A stretch of DNA of 64,000 bases from Hydrogenophaga pseudoflava (GTDB lineage: Bacteria; Pseudomonadota; Gammaproteobacteria; Burkholderiales; Burkholderiaceae_C). Of the stretch, positions 9,915 through 18,944 are shown one piece after another. The stretch covers positions 192,073-256,072 of the forward strand of contig NZ_JAVHJP010000004.1 of NCBI RefSeq assembly GCF_031020795.1, written 5' to 3'. Position 1 is the stretch's first letter, and each line of letters opens with the position of its first letter. Below the pieces are notes generated by a model. That model ran no database searches. It was not told the origin of the DNA and worked only from the letters and a program-made list of their open reading frames with translations. Position numbers and translations under genes: made by a program.

Positions 9915-10892
9915 ATGTTTGCTCGCCGTTCCCTGTTGGGGCTGGGTCTGGTGGCCGCGTCGCTGGGCGCGACCGGAGGGGCCTGGGCGCAGGCTTATCC
10001 GACCAAGGTCATCCGCCTGCAGGTGCCGTTCGCGCCCGGGGGCACGACCGACATCGTTGCGCGCGTCATGTCCGAGCCACTCGGCAAGTCGCTGGGCCAG
10101 AGCGTGGTGGTCGAGAACAAGGCCGGTGGTGGTGGGGTGATCGGTGCCACCGAGCTGGCGCGCGCGGCCGCGGACGGTTACATCATCGGCATGGCGACGG
10201 TGTCGACCACGGCGGCCAACCCGGCGATCAACCCCAAGATCCCGTACAACACGCTCACCGATTTCACGCCCATCATCAACATCGCTGCAACGCCCAACGT
10301 GATCGCAGTGCATCCCAGCTTCCCGGCCAAGGACTACAAGGGCTTCATCGCGGAACTCAAGAAGAGCCCCGGAAGGTACAGCTATGCCAGCTCCGGCACC
10401 GGCGGCATCGGCCACCTGCAGACCGAACTCTTCAAGAGTCTGGCCGGGGTGTTCATGACCCACATCCCGTACCGCGGCGCCGGCCCGGCGCTCAATGACA
10501 CCGTGGGCGGCCAGGTGCCGATCATCTTCGACAACCTGCCGTCGGCCCTGCCGCACATCAAGGCCGGCCGCCTGGTGCCCATCGTGGTGGCCGCGCCGCA
10601 GCGCCTGCCGGTGCTGCCCGATGTGCCGACCTTCAAGGAAGTGGGGCTGGAGCCTGTGAACCGCATGGCCTATTACGGCCTCATTGGTCCCAAGGGCCTG
10701 CCCAAGGAAGTGGTGGACAAGCTGTACAACACCACCAAGACGGCACTGAACGATCCGGCGGTGCGCAAGCGCATCGAGGACACCGGTTCGCTGATCGTGG
10801 CCAACACGCCCGAGCAGTTCACGGCCCAGATCAAGGCCGAGTACGAGGTGTACAAGGAAGTCGTCACCAAGCAGAAGCTTTCGTTGGACTGA
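9915..10892 (+). CDS. TctC/Bug-type tricarboxylate-family solute-binding protein
   Basis: 325 aa. The ATG at 9915 follows a good ribosome-binding site (AAGGAGATA, 9902-9910) and opens a Sec signal peptide cut near AWAQA. The mature part has the Bug signature: VPFAPGGTTDIVAR, VVVENKAGGGGVIG, YSYASSGTGG and IPYRGAGPALNDTVGG. These periplasmic proteins bind carboxylates, aromatic acids or similar anions. No TctAB membrane genes are adjacent, as is usual for the expanded Bug family of Burkholderiales. The stop overlaps the xerD start (TGATG). Confidence 0.93.
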   Translation: MFARRSLLGLGLVAASLGATGGAWAQAYPTKVIRLQVPFAPGGTTDIVARVMSEPLGKSLGQSVVVENKAGGGGVIGATELARAAADGYIIGMATVSTTAANPAINPKIPYNTLTDFTPIINIAATPNVIAVHPSFPAKDYKGFIAELKKSPGRYSYASSGTGGIGHLQTELFKSLAGVFMTHIPYRGAGPALNDTVGGQVPIIFDNLPSALPHIKAGRLVPIVVAAPQRLPVLPDVPTFKEVGLEPVNRMAYYGLIGPKGLPKEVVDKLYNTTKTALNDPAVRKRIEDTGSLIVANTPEQFTAQIKAEYEVYKEVVTKQKLSLD

Positions 10893-11812
10893 TGGACGCC
10901 ACGGCGCTCGCGCGCAGTGAGGAGAGCGCGGGCGCCTTTGTCGACGCACTCTGGCTGGAGGAAGGCCTCTCGCGCAACACGCTCGACGCCTACCGGCGCG
11001 ACCTTGTGCTGTTCGGCCAGTGGCTGGCGGCCGAGGGCGCGCGCTCCCTGCCGCAGGCGGGCGAAGCCGACATCCACGCCTACTTCGCCAGCCGACACGC
11101 CGAGACCCGCGCCACCACGGCCAACCGGCGTCTCACGGTGTTCAAGCGCTACTTCCGCTGGGCGTTGCGCGAGCGCCTGATCGACGCCGATCCCACGCTG
11201 CGCCTGATGGCCGCCCGGCAGCCGCTGCGCGTGCCCAAGACCCTGTCCGAGGCCCAGGTTGAGGCTCTGCTGAATGCGCCGGACACCTCGACCCCGCTCG
11301 GCCTGCGCGACCGTACCATGCTGGAGCTGATGTACGCCAGCGGGCTTCGGGTGAGCGAGCTGGTGACGCTGCGCACCTTTCACGTGGGCCACCAGGACCA
11401 TGTGCTGCGGGTCACGGGCAAGGGCAACAAAGAGCGGCTGGTGCCGTTCGGTCAGATCGCGGGCGAGTGGCTGCAACGCTATCTGAAGGAAGGGCGCCCC
11501 GAGATCCTGGGCGGTCAGGCCAGCGAAGACCTGTTCGTCACGGCGCGCGGCAGCAAGGCGGGCGAGGCCATGAGCCGGGTGATGTTCTGGAACCTGGTCA
11601 AGCGCTACGCGCTGGCCGCCGGCATCACCGCGCCGCTGTCGCCTCACACGCTGCGCCATGCCTTCGCCACCCACCTGCTCAACCATGGCGCCGACCTGCG
11701 CGCGGTGCAGATGCTGCTGGGCCATGCCGACATCTCCACCACCACGATCTACACCCACGTGGCGCGCGAGCGGCTCAAATCCGTCGTGGCGCAGCACCAT
11801 CCGCGCGGCTGA
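10892..11812 (+). CDS. xerD: Tyrosine recombinase XerD
   Basis: 306 aa. An N-terminal SAM-like DNA-binding domain (LWLEEGLSRNTLDAYRRDL) is followed by the catalytic domain with the Arg in YASGLRVSEL, HTLRHAFATHLL, LLGHADISTTTIYTHV (His and nucleophile Tyr) and a C-terminal tail ending QHHPRG. Tail and length fit XerD rather than XerC or a phage integrase. With XerC it resolves chromosome dimers at dif at the septum. The start overlaps the Bug-gene stop by one base, so part of its expression may depend on that unrelated upstream gene. Confidence 0.93.
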   Translation: MDATALARSEESAGAFVDALWLEEGLSRNTLDAYRRDLVLFGQWLAAEGARSLPQAGEADIHAYFASRHAETRATTANRRLTVFKRYFRWALRERLIDADPTLRLMAARQPLRVPKTLSEAQVEALLNAPDTSTPLGLRDRTMLELMYASGLRVSELVTLRTFHVGHQDHVLRVTGKGNKERLVPFGQIAGEWLQRYLKEGRPEILGGQASEDLFVTARGSKAGEAMSRVMFWNLVKRYALAAGITAPLSPHTLRHAFATHLLNHGADLRAVQMLLGHADISTTTIYTHVARERLKSVVAQHHPRG

Positions 11813-11841
11813 AGGGATGGTCCTGGGGGTATAACCCGGGC

Positions 11842-13044
11842 ATGGACGGTTTCTTCCAATCTCCGGTGGCGCAGGCTGCCGTGCTGGCCGCGGCCGGCGC
11901 GCTGGCGTTCTGGCTGAAAGACGTGCCCGGGCTGGTGGTGTCCTGGGGCCAACGCTTCTTCATCTCCATGCTGACCATCGACTCGCGCGACGAGTTCCTG
12001 TTCTCGGCGCTGGTCGAGTACATGGACGCGCATCCCTCGCTGCGCCAGGTCAACCAGTTCACGGCGCGAAGCGTGCGCCAGGGCACGGCCTACCAGAGCC
12101 TGGAAGAAGACCTGCGCGCCGGTCAGGCACCGCGGGCCTACCTCTCACCAGGCGAAGGCCTGCACATCCTCCGGATCGATGGCCGGCTGGTCTGGATCCG
12201 CCGCGAACTGCAGGTGACGCAGAGCGTGTTCGAACGCATCAGCCTGTCGCACTTCGGGCGCACCGGCGGCTGGCTGGAGGCTTTCCTGCAGCGCGCCATT
12301 GACGCGCGCGCCAGCCGAGAGAGTGACACGCTCTCGGTCTACATTCCCAACCCTTTCCACGGCGGCGACTGGATGCGGGCGCGGCTGGGCTCGCGCCGCC
12401 CGCTGTCGTCGGTGGTGCTCAAGGCCGGGCAGGCCGAGGCGCTGCTGGCCGACCTGCAATCGTTCTATGCCGCCCACGAGCGCTATGCGGAACTGGGCAT
12501 TCCCTGGCGGCGCGGCTACCTGCTATATGGGCCGCCGGGCACCGGCAAGACATCGCTGGTCACCGCGCTGGCGTCCGAGCTGCACCTGAACGTCTGCACG
12601 CTCAGCCTGGCCTCGCCCATCGTGACCGACGAGAAGATCCACACCCTGCTGGCGGCCGTGCCGCAGCGCTCGCTGCTGCTGATCGAGGACGTGGATGCCT
12701 TCTTCCGCCAGCGCGACGCGGCGCACGCCCAGGTGCGGCTGTCCTTCTCCGGCTTCCTCAACGCGCTGGACGGTGTGGCCACGCAGGAAGGCAATGTGCT
12801 GTTCATGACCACCAACCACGCCGAGCGGCTGGACCAGGCGCTCATCCGCGCCGGCCGGATCGACGAGCGCGTCGAGCTGGGTGTTTGCGACGAGGAGCAG
12901 CTGCAGCGGCTCTACCTCAAGTTCGATCCCGACGAGGTCGCTGCGCTGGCCTTCGCCTCGGAGAACGCACCGCAAGGCCTGTCGCCGGCCCAGGTGCAGG
13001 GCATGCTGATGCGCCGCTTCGGCACGGTGGGCCGTCGGGCCTGA
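11842..13044 (+). CDS. BCS1-like membrane AAA+ ATPase
   Basis: 400 aa from the ATG at 11842. An N-terminal hydrophobic helix (about residues 8-27) precedes a BCS1-N-like region (about 30-200). The AAA core follows with Walker A GPPGTGKTS (Lys236), Walker B LLLIEDVDAFF, sensor 1 MTTNH and the arginine finger near ALIRAGRIDERVEL. Mitochondrial BCS1 moves the folded Rieske protein across the inner membrane; bacterial homologues are scattered and mostly uncharacterised. No Rieske or bc1 gene is in this window, so function is not assigned. It stands between xerD and convergent minus-strand genes. Confidence 0.82.
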   Translation: MDGFFQSPVAQAAVLAAAGALAFWLKDVPGLVVSWGQRFFISMLTIDSRDEFLFSALVEYMDAHPSLRQVNQFTARSVRQGTAYQSLEEDLRAGQAPRAYLSPGEGLHILRIDGRLVWIRRELQVTQSVFERISLSHFGRTGGWLEAFLQRAIDARASRESDTLSVYIPNPFHGGDWMRARLGSRRPLSSVVLKAGQAEALLADLQSFYAAHERYAELGIPWRRGYLLYGPPGTGKTSLVTALASELHLNVCTLSLASPIVTDEKIHTLLAAVPQRSLLLIEDVDAFFRQRDAAHAQVRLSFSGFLNALDGVATQEGNVLFMTTNHAERLDQALIRAGRIDERVELGVCDEEQLQRLYLKFDPDEVAALAFASENAPQGLSPAQVQGMLMRRFGTVGRRA

Positions 13045-13050
13045 CGAAGT

Positions 13051-13635
13051 TCACTGTGGCGGCCGCTGCACCAGCTCCACCAGCAGACCCTGCTCGGTCA
13101 CCGTGATCTGTCCGGGCCGCAGGCCCAGCAGGTCGGCCATGGCGGCCTCCTTCTGCGGCAGCTGGTAGAGCACCACTTCGCGCAGCGACTGTTCGGCCAG
13201 CGCGGGGGCGTAGGTGTTGAGCAGGTCCACCGCCTCGGGCTGCAGGCCGGGGAAACGGAAACGGTAGACCTTGAGCTGGTGCGCGCGCAGCGAGCGGTCG
13301 CTGTGTTCGTAGCGCAGCGCGAAATCGACCGTGAAGCTGCCTTGCTGGGTGCGGGCCAGCGCGGCGCCGGCGGCGGTCACCGGCATCTCGGCGCGCAACC
13401 GGTTCTGCGCCGGCAGCAGGCCCAGGCGCGGCGCGCCCAGGTCCAGGTTCACCAGGCCGGCCACCGGGTAGCGCACCGGAAAACGCTTGGCCACCTCGGT
13501 CTGCAGCAGGTCCTGGGGCACGGTGATGCGCGGCAGGGCGGGGGCGGTCCCTGTTTCAGCGGGGGCGGTCTGCGCACGGGCGGCCAGTCCGGCGCCGAAC
13601 AGCGGAAGGCACAGGAGCAAAAAGCGGCGCCGCAC
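13051..13635 (-). CDS. DUF1439-type exported protein
   Basis: 194 aa. A signal peptide (MRRRFLLLCLPLFGAGLAARAQ) is followed by a domain like the YceB/DUF1439 lipid-binding-like fold, including VAKRFPVRYPVAGLVNLDL and a C-terminal KVYRFRFPG...LLNTYAPALAEQSLREVVLYQL block. No lipobox Cys is present, so this copy appears soluble in the periplasm rather than lipid-anchored. Function unknown. It ends 6 bp from the stop of the convergent AAA gene and is followed 3' by nothing else on this strand. Confidence 0.7.
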   Translation of the reverse strand: MRRRFLLLCLPLFGAGLAARAQTAPAETGTAPALPRITVPQDLLQTEVAKRFPVRYPVAGLVNLDLGAPRLGLLPAQNRLRAEMPVTAAGAALARTQQGSFTVDFALRYEHSDRSLRAHQLKVYRFRFPGLQPEAVDLLNTYAPALAEQSLREVVLYQLPQKEAAMADLLGLRPGQITVTEQGLLVELVQRPPQ

Positions 13636-13649
13636 GGGTTCTCCCGGCC

Positions 13650-13895
13650 TCAGCGGTAGAACACCTCGACCCGGCCCTTGAGCTGGATCAGCACGGGCTG
13701 GCCCCGGCGGTCCACCGTCTTGGCCGATTGCACCTTCACCCAGCCCTCGCTGATGCAGTACTCGGCCACGTCGAAGCGCTCCTTGCCGTTGAAGCGGATG
13801 CCGATGTCGTGCTGGAACACGGCCGCCACATGGTGGGGGCTGCGCGGGTCGATGGACAGGTGGTCGGGAAGTTCGGGGCGGGCGGTGTCGGACAT
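13650..13895 (-). CDS. DUF3297 family small protein
   Basis: 81 aa, with LPDHLSIDPRSPHHVAAVFQHDIGIRFNGKER at the start and a basic, strand-rich C-terminus (RRGQPVLIQLKGRVEVFYR). The layout fits the conserved proteobacterial DUF3297 family, which has no established function. It is cytoplasmic with no signal or membrane segment. It lies 14 bp upstream of the DUF1439 gene on the same strand and could share its transcript. Confidence 0.75.
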   Translation of the reverse strand: MSDTARPELPDHLSIDPRSPHHVAAVFQHDIGIRFNGKERFDVAEYCISEGWVKVQSAKTVDRRGQPVLIQLKGRVEVFYR

Positions 13896-13950
13896 GGCGT
13901 CGGAGGGGCGGAAATCGGAAAGTGCCGATTGTCCCGCATCGTGCGCCGGC

Positions 13951-15345
13951 TCAATCTTCCAGCACCCGCACCTTCACGCTCTTGCCCTTGACCTTGGTGG
14001 TGGCCAGGCGGCTGGCCGCCTGTTGCGCGATGGCGCGGTCCACCGCCACGTAGGTGGACCATTCGTTGACGTTGATCTTGCCCACCTGCTCGCGGGTGTA
14101 ACCCAGGTCAGCGGTGAGCGCGCCCAGCACGTCGCCGGGGCGGATCTTTTCCTTGCGCCCGCCCTGGATGTGCAGGGTGGCCATGGGCGGCTGCAGCGGT
14201 TCCTGGCTCGCGGGCGTCAACTCGTTCACGGCGTGCCATTCGGACTCGCGCTTTTGCAGCTGTTCGATGCGGCCGACGTAACCCATCTCGTCCATGCTGG
14301 CCAGGTTCAGCGCCAGGCCGCTTTCGCCCGCGCGGCCGGTGCGGCCGATGCGGTGCACGTGCACTTCGGGGTCGGGCGTCACGTCCACGTTGATGACGGC
14401 TCCCAGGCTGGCGATGTCCAGCCCGCGTGCGGCCACGTCGGTGGCCACCAGCACGCTGCAACTGCGGTTGGCAAAGCGCACCAGCACCTGGTCGCGCTCA
14501 CGCTGCTCCAGTTCGCCGAACAGGGCCAGCGCGCTGAAGCCCTGGGCCTGCAACACGGCCACCAGGTCGCGGCACTGGGCCTTGGTGTTGCAGAAGGCGA
14601 TGGCGCTGGCCGGGCGGAAGTGCAGCAGCAGCTGACCGACCACGTGCAGGCGCTCCTTGTCGCTCACCTCGTACCAGCGCTGTTCGATCTGCGCGGGGCT
14701 GTGCTGGGCCTGCACGGCAATCGTCTGCGGATCGCGCATGAACTGCTGGGCGAGCTTGGCAATGCCCTCGGGGTAGGTGGCCGAGAACAGCAGGGTCTGG
14801 CGTTCCTTCGGGCACTGCTTGGCGACCTTGACGATGTCGTCGAAGAAGCCCATGTCCAGCATGCGGTCGGCTTCGTCCAGCACCAGGGTGTTGAGCGCGT
14901 CCAGCTGCAGGCTGCCCCGCTCCAGGTGGTCCATGATGCGGCCGGGCGTACCGACCACGATGTGGGCGCCGTGCTCCAGCGTGGCCAGCTGGCCGCGCAG
15001 CGGCACGCCGCCGCAGAGCGTGACCACCTTGGTGTTGTCCTCGGCGCGCGCGAGACGCCGGATCTCGGTGGTGACCTGGTCGGCCAGCTCGCGCGTGGGG
15101 CAGAGCACCAGCGTCTGCACCGCGAACCTTCTGGGGTTGAGGTTGGCCAGCAGGGTCAGGGCGAAGGCCGCGGTCTTGCCGCTGCCGGTCTGGGCCTGGG
15201 CGATCAGGTCCTTGCCCAGCAGCGCGGGCGGCAGGCAGGCCGCCTGGATGGGCGTCATGCTCAGGTAACCGAGCTGCTGCAGGTTGGCCAGCGTGGCCGG
15301 CGACAGGGGGAGGCTGCCGAAATCGGCGGAGGGGGCGGAAGTCAT
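13951..15345 (-). CDS. dbpA: ATP-dependent RNA helicase DbpA
   Basis: 464 aa DEAD-box protein. Motifs in order are the Q motif (LSMTPIQAACLP), AQTGSGKT (I), PTRELADQ (Ia), TPGR (Ib), VLDEADRMLD (II), FSATYP (III), ATDVAARGLD (V) and HRIGRTGRAG (VI). The C-terminal 75 residues form a DbpA-type RNA-recognition domain (GRKEKIRPGDVLGALTADLGY). DbpA is stimulated by 23S rRNA hairpin 92 and acts in large ribosomal subunit assembly. Monocistronic on the minus strand. Confidence 0.95.
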   Translation of the reverse strand: MTSAPSADFGSLPLSPATLANLQQLGYLSMTPIQAACLPPALLGKDLIAQAQTGSGKTAAFALTLLANLNPRRFAVQTLVLCPTRELADQVTTEIRRLARAEDNTKVVTLCGGVPLRGQLATLEHGAHIVVGTPGRIMDHLERGSLQLDALNTLVLDEADRMLDMGFFDDIVKVAKQCPKERQTLLFSATYPEGIAKLAQQFMRDPQTIAVQAQHSPAQIEQRWYEVSDKERLHVVGQLLLHFRPASAIAFCNTKAQCRDLVAVLQAQGFSALALFGELEQRERDQVLVRFANRSCSVLVATDVAARGLDIASLGAVINVDVTPDPEVHVHRIGRTGRAGESGLALNLASMDEMGYVGRIEQLQKRESEWHAVNELTPASQEPLQPPMATLHIQGGRKEKIRPGDVLGALTADLGYTREQVGKINVNEWSTYVAVDRAIAQQAASRLATTKVKGKSVKVRVLED

Positions 15346-15383
15346 GCCCGATTATCGGGCGGCCACCCCGGTCACTGGCGGGC

Positions 15384-16868
15384 TCAGCCCGCCAGCGTGA
15401 AGTGGAAGGCCGCTCCCAGGCCCGGTTCCGCGTAGGCCCAGATCCGCCCGCCGTGGCGCATGACGATGCGTTGCACGATGGTCAGGCCGATGCCGGTGCC
15501 TGCGTACTCGCTGGCGCGGTGCAGGCGCTGGAACGGGCCGAACAGGCGCTCGGCGGCTGCCATGTCGAAACCGCAGCCGTTGTCCCGCACGAAGTACACG
15601 GTTTCCCCGTGGGTCTCCCGGGCGCCGATGTCGATGCGGGTGATCTCGCGGCGCGCCGAAAACTTCCACGCGTTGCCGATCAGGTTGTCCAGCAGGCTGC
15701 GCACCAGGGTCGGGTCCGCCATGGTTTTCAGGTTGGGAGCCACGTTCAGCTCGATCCGGCGGGCCGGGTCGGACTGCGACAGCGCATGGACGATCTCGCG
15801 GGCCATCTGCCCCAGGTCCACCACCCGCCGCTGCATGGGCAGCTGATTCATGCGCGCCATGTTCAGCAGGGCGTCGATGAGCTCGCCCATGCGCCGGGCG
15901 GACGTCGTCAGGCCTTGCAGCAGGGCCAGTTCTTCGGCCCCGAGCCGCTCGGGCTGGGCCTGAAGCTCCTGGCTGATGCTGATCACCGCGCGCACTGGCG
16001 AGCGCAGGTCATGGGCCACCGAATAGCTGAAGGCCTCCAGCTCCTTGACGCTTTGCTGCAGCTGGGCGGTGCGCTCGACCACCAGTTCCTCCAGGCCGTC
16101 CTTGAGCATGCGCAGCCGCTGCTCGCTGAGCTTGCGCTCCGACACATCCTGCATCACGCCCGCGACGTGTTGTACGCTCGTGCCGGCGGCGTCGAGCTTG
16201 ATCCAGCGCTCTCCGGCCCCGTTGCTCAGCAGGCGGAACTCCTGGCTGAACTGCTGCAACTCCTTCAGGCTGCGCTCCAGGTTCGCGGCCAGCACCTCGC
16301 GTTCGTTGTCGTGCACACGTGCGAGCAGTTCCGCCACCGTCAGGGGTTCGCCCTGGGGCGTGCCGATCAGTTCGGCCGATCGCGGCGTGGTGGTGATGAC
16401 GGAGCGCCTGCCGTCCACTTCCAGGATGCCCAGGCTCGCGGCGTCCAGTGCCTGCTGCAGCAAGCGCCGGTGGTGTTCGAGGGCGCTGCCCAGGCGGTGG
16501 CGTTCCAGCGCCATCTGGATGCTGGCGTGCAGCTCGCGCTCGGAAAACGGCTTGAGCAGGTAGCCGTAGGGCTGGGTCTCGCGGGCGCGCTCCAGGGTGG
16601 AGTCTTCGGAGTAGGCGGTCAGGTAGATCACCGGCACCGTGTGTTCACGCTGCAGCCGGGACGCCACCTCGATGCCGTCCAGATCGCCCTGGATGTGGAT
16701 GTCCATGAGCACCAGATCGGGGCTTGTGGCAGCCACCTGCTCCATGCATTCCTGCCCCGACACGGCAATCGACGGCACGTCGTAGCCCAGGTGGGTCAGC
16801 CGCTGCTGCAGGTTGAAGGCCACGATGCTTTCGTCTTCGACGACCAGGATGCGGGCTGCCGTGTTCAT
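15384..16868 (-). CDS. Response regulator-PAS-histidine kinase hybrid
   Basis: 494 aa from the ATG at 16868. Order: REC domain (about 5-120; ILVVEDES, phospho-site DLVLMDIH, and KPF), a PAS-like domain (about 145-265), a coiled segment, a HisKA dimerisation domain with EAFSYSVAHDLRSPVRAV (His box), and an HATPase domain (NLIGNAWKFSA, DNGCGFDM, GTGIGLTIVQRIV). A receiver at the N-terminus of a kinase suggests that phospho-input controls kinase output. It overlaps the upstream HWE-type kinase gene as ATGA, so the two probably form one relay. No DNA-binding output is encoded nearby. Confidence 0.88.
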   Translation of the reverse strand: MNTAARILVVEDESIVAFNLQQRLTHLGYDVPSIAVSGQECMEQVAATSPDLVLMDIHIQGDLDGIEVASRLQREHTVPVIYLTAYSEDSTLERARETQPYGYLLKPFSERELHASIQMALERHRLGSALEHHRRLLQQALDAASLGILEVDGRRSVITTTPRSAELIGTPQGEPLTVAELLARVHDNEREVLAANLERSLKELQQFSQEFRLLSNGAGERWIKLDAAGTSVQHVAGVMQDVSERKLSEQRLRMLKDGLEELVVERTAQLQQSVKELEAFSYSVAHDLRSPVRAVISISQELQAQPERLGAEELALLQGLTTSARRMGELIDALLNMARMNQLPMQRRVVDLGQMAREIVHALSQSDPARRIELNVAPNLKTMADPTLVRSLLDNLIGNAWKFSARREITRIDIGARETHGETVYFVRDNGCGFDMAAAERLFGPFQRLHRASEYAGTGIGLTIVQRIVMRHGGRIWAYAEPGLGAAFHFTLAG

Positions 16869-17878
16869 GATGGGTGCTCCATGGGGAAACGCAGGGTGAA
16901 GCACACCGGCGACTCACGCCGGATGTGCAACCCCCCGTTGAGCTGCCGCGCCAGCAGGCGCACCAGTTGCAGGCCCAGCGAACCGGTGCGCTGAAGGTCC
17001 TGGTCGGCGGGGATGTCCACACCGTCGTTGCCGATGGACAGCTCCACCTGTCCTTGTCCATCGTGCCGCAGGTCCACGCGGATCACACCCTGGCGCTGTG
17101 CCGGAAAGCCGTGCTTGAGCGCGTTGCTCACGAGTTCGTTGACGATGAGCCCGCAGGGAATCGCCTCGTTGATGGGCAGGCGGACCTGATGGGCATCGAC
17201 TTCCATGGCGACACGACCTGCCTGCGTGCCGTACGAGTCCATCAGGCTGGGCAGCAGATCGCCCAGGAATTGCTGGAAGTCCACCCGCGCAAAATCGTGC
17301 GACTGGTACAGCGTCTGGTGGATCATCGACATCGAACGGATGCGGTTCTGGCTGTCACGCAACATCGCCAGAAGCTCCGGATCACGGAGTTTGAGCATCT
17401 GCAGATCCAGCAGGCTGTGGATCACCTGCAGGTTGTTCTTGACACGGTGGTGAACCTCTTCCAGCAGCAGTTCCTTCTCACGCAGCGCTTCCTGCATGCG
17501 CTGTTCGTGCTGTTTGCGCTCGCTGAGGTCCAGGATCACCGACAGAGTCATCGGTCCTTCGCCGGTTTCCACCGGATTGATCCCGATCTCCACCGGGAAC
17601 TCGCTGCCGTCCTTGCGCAGACCGCTGAGGTCGCGCCCGGCGCCCATGGGCCGGGCGGTGGCGTTCTTCTGGAACCCCTGGCGGTAGCTCGGGTGGTGGT
17701 GGCGGAACCGCTCGGGTACCAGAACCTCCACGGGCTGTCCCAGCAATTCGGCAGTGGCGTATCCGAAGGTGGTATCGGCCAGGCGGTTGGTGCGTGTGAT
17801 CAGACCTTGCTGGTTGACCACGACCATGGCGACCGGAATGCGGTCGAAAGCCTTTCCAAGGTAGTCGTCCAGTTGCAT
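16865..17878 (-). CDS. PAS-domain histidine kinase, HisKA_2/HWE-related
   Basis: 337 aa from the ATG at 17878 (MQLDDYLGKAF), preceded by GGAGG. An N-terminal PAS/PAC sensor (about 5-125) with no membrane segment suggests cytosolic sensing. The kinase core has the LEEVHHRVKNNLQVIHSLLDLQ phospho-acceptor box of the HisKA_2 class and an HATPase with IVNELVSNALKHGFP. Such kinases often work with single-domain or hybrid receivers; the REC-kinase hybrid is coupled directly downstream. Signal unknown. Confidence 0.87.
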   Translation of the reverse strand: MQLDDYLGKAFDRIPVAMVVVNQQGLITRTNRLADTTFGYATAELLGQPVEVLVPERFRHHHPSYRQGFQKNATARPMGAGRDLSGLRKDGSEFPVEIGINPVETGEGPMTLSVILDLSERKQHEQRMQEALREKELLLEEVHHRVKNNLQVIHSLLDLQMLKLRDPELLAMLRDSQNRIRSMSMIHQTLYQSHDFARVDFQQFLGDLLPSLMDSYGTQAGRVAMEVDAHQVRLPINEAIPCGLIVNELVSNALKHGFPAQRQGVIRVDLRHDGQGQVELSIGNDGVDIPADQDLQRTGSLGLQLVRLLARQLNGGLHIRRESPVCFTLRFPMEHPS

Positions 17879-18046
17879 GCCGCGTGCACCTCCAGTCAGT
17901 TCCGGGAAGCCTCCCCCGCGGGGTCCAGGCCCGTGGACAGGATGCAAGGTGCCAGCATAAGCGCGAATCACCGGTCATGCGAGATGTTCCCTGCAGACCT
18001 TACGACCCGGGTCGTGCAAAGAGTCTCATCCGGGCCGCGCCGGTGT

Positions 18047-18898
18047 TCAGGCGCTGAGCAGATCGTCCAGTTCGGCCTGGCTGAAGCCGGCCGCCCTGCG
18101 GGCCTCGTCGTTGAAGGGCGGGCGCAGACGGGGCGCGGCGTGCAGGCGCGCCAGGTGGCGGTAGTGCGACACCGGCTCCAGCCCTTGCCGTTCGCACAGC
18201 CAGGCGTACCAGCGGTTGCCGATGGCCACATGGCCGACCTCGTCGCGCAGGATGATGTCCAGGATGTCCACGGCGCGCAGAGCGGCGGGCGTGCCGACCT
18301 TGCGCAGCCGGGCCTGGATCAGCGGCGTCGCGTCCAGGCCGCGTGCTTCCAGCGTGCGCGGCACCAGGGCCATGCGCGCGGTGATGTCGTGCTGCGTCTT
18401 CACGCACATCTCCCACAGACCGTTGTGGGCCGGGAAGTCGCCGTAGTCGTGGCCCAGGCTCTGCAGGTGTTCACGCAGCAGGCCGAAGTGGGTGGCCTCT
18501 TCGTCCGCCACCCGCAGCCAGTCGCGGTAGAAGCCGGCGGGCATGCCGGCAAAGCGCCATACCGCATCGAGCGCAAGATCGATGGCGTTGAATTCGATGT
18601 GGCAGACCGCGTGCAGCAGCGCCGCCAGGCCCTCGGAGGTGAACGGCGAGCGCTGCGGCACCGCCATGGGAGGCACCAGAACCGGCCGGGGCGGACGGCC
18701 GGGCAACACCCTGCCCTCGGACACGGGGATGGACGGGGCTGGCACCAGCGCCCGTTCGCGCGCGTCTTCGTCGCCCAACGCCACCAGCCGCTGCCACAGC
18801 GCATGCGCCGCCTGTACCTTGGCCTGCGGATCGGGCAGGCACAGGGCGTCGAGCGCGGCATCGCGCAGGCCGGGTTCGGAGCTGGGAGCGGTGGGCAT
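18047..18898 (-). CDS. DUF455 ferritin-like protein
   Basis: 283 aa from the ATG at 18898. Helical, with repeated E..H patterns that fit a ferritin-like di-iron bundle: HIEFNAIDLALDAVWRF, DEEATHFGLLREHL, and ILRDEVGHVAIGNRWY. The family (DUF455) is widespread in proteobacteria and uncharacterised; some members are annotated as rhamnan synthesis-related without experimental support. Divergent from the gamma carbonic anhydrase gene 46 bp away. Confidence 0.83.
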   Translation of the reverse strand: MPTAPSSEPGLRDAALDALCLPDPQAKVQAAHALWQRLVALGDEDARERALVPAPSIPVSEGRVLPGRPPRPVLVPPMAVPQRSPFTSEGLAALLHAVCHIEFNAIDLALDAVWRFAGMPAGFYRDWLRVADEEATHFGLLREHLQSLGHDYGDFPAHNGLWEMCVKTQHDITARMALVPRTLEARGLDATPLIQARLRKVGTPAALRAVDILDIILRDEVGHVAIGNRWYAWLCERQGLEPVSHYRHLARLHAAPRLRPPFNDEARRAAGFSQAELDDLLSA

Positions 18899-18944
18899 CC
18901 CTACAATTCTAGGTTTGCCCCGCAGACCACTGGAGACTCCCCGC

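Noticed and set aside
10892-11812. Phage or integron integrase
   Set aside because: Length, the tail ending QHHPRG and no neighbouring mobile genes fit housekeeping XerD.
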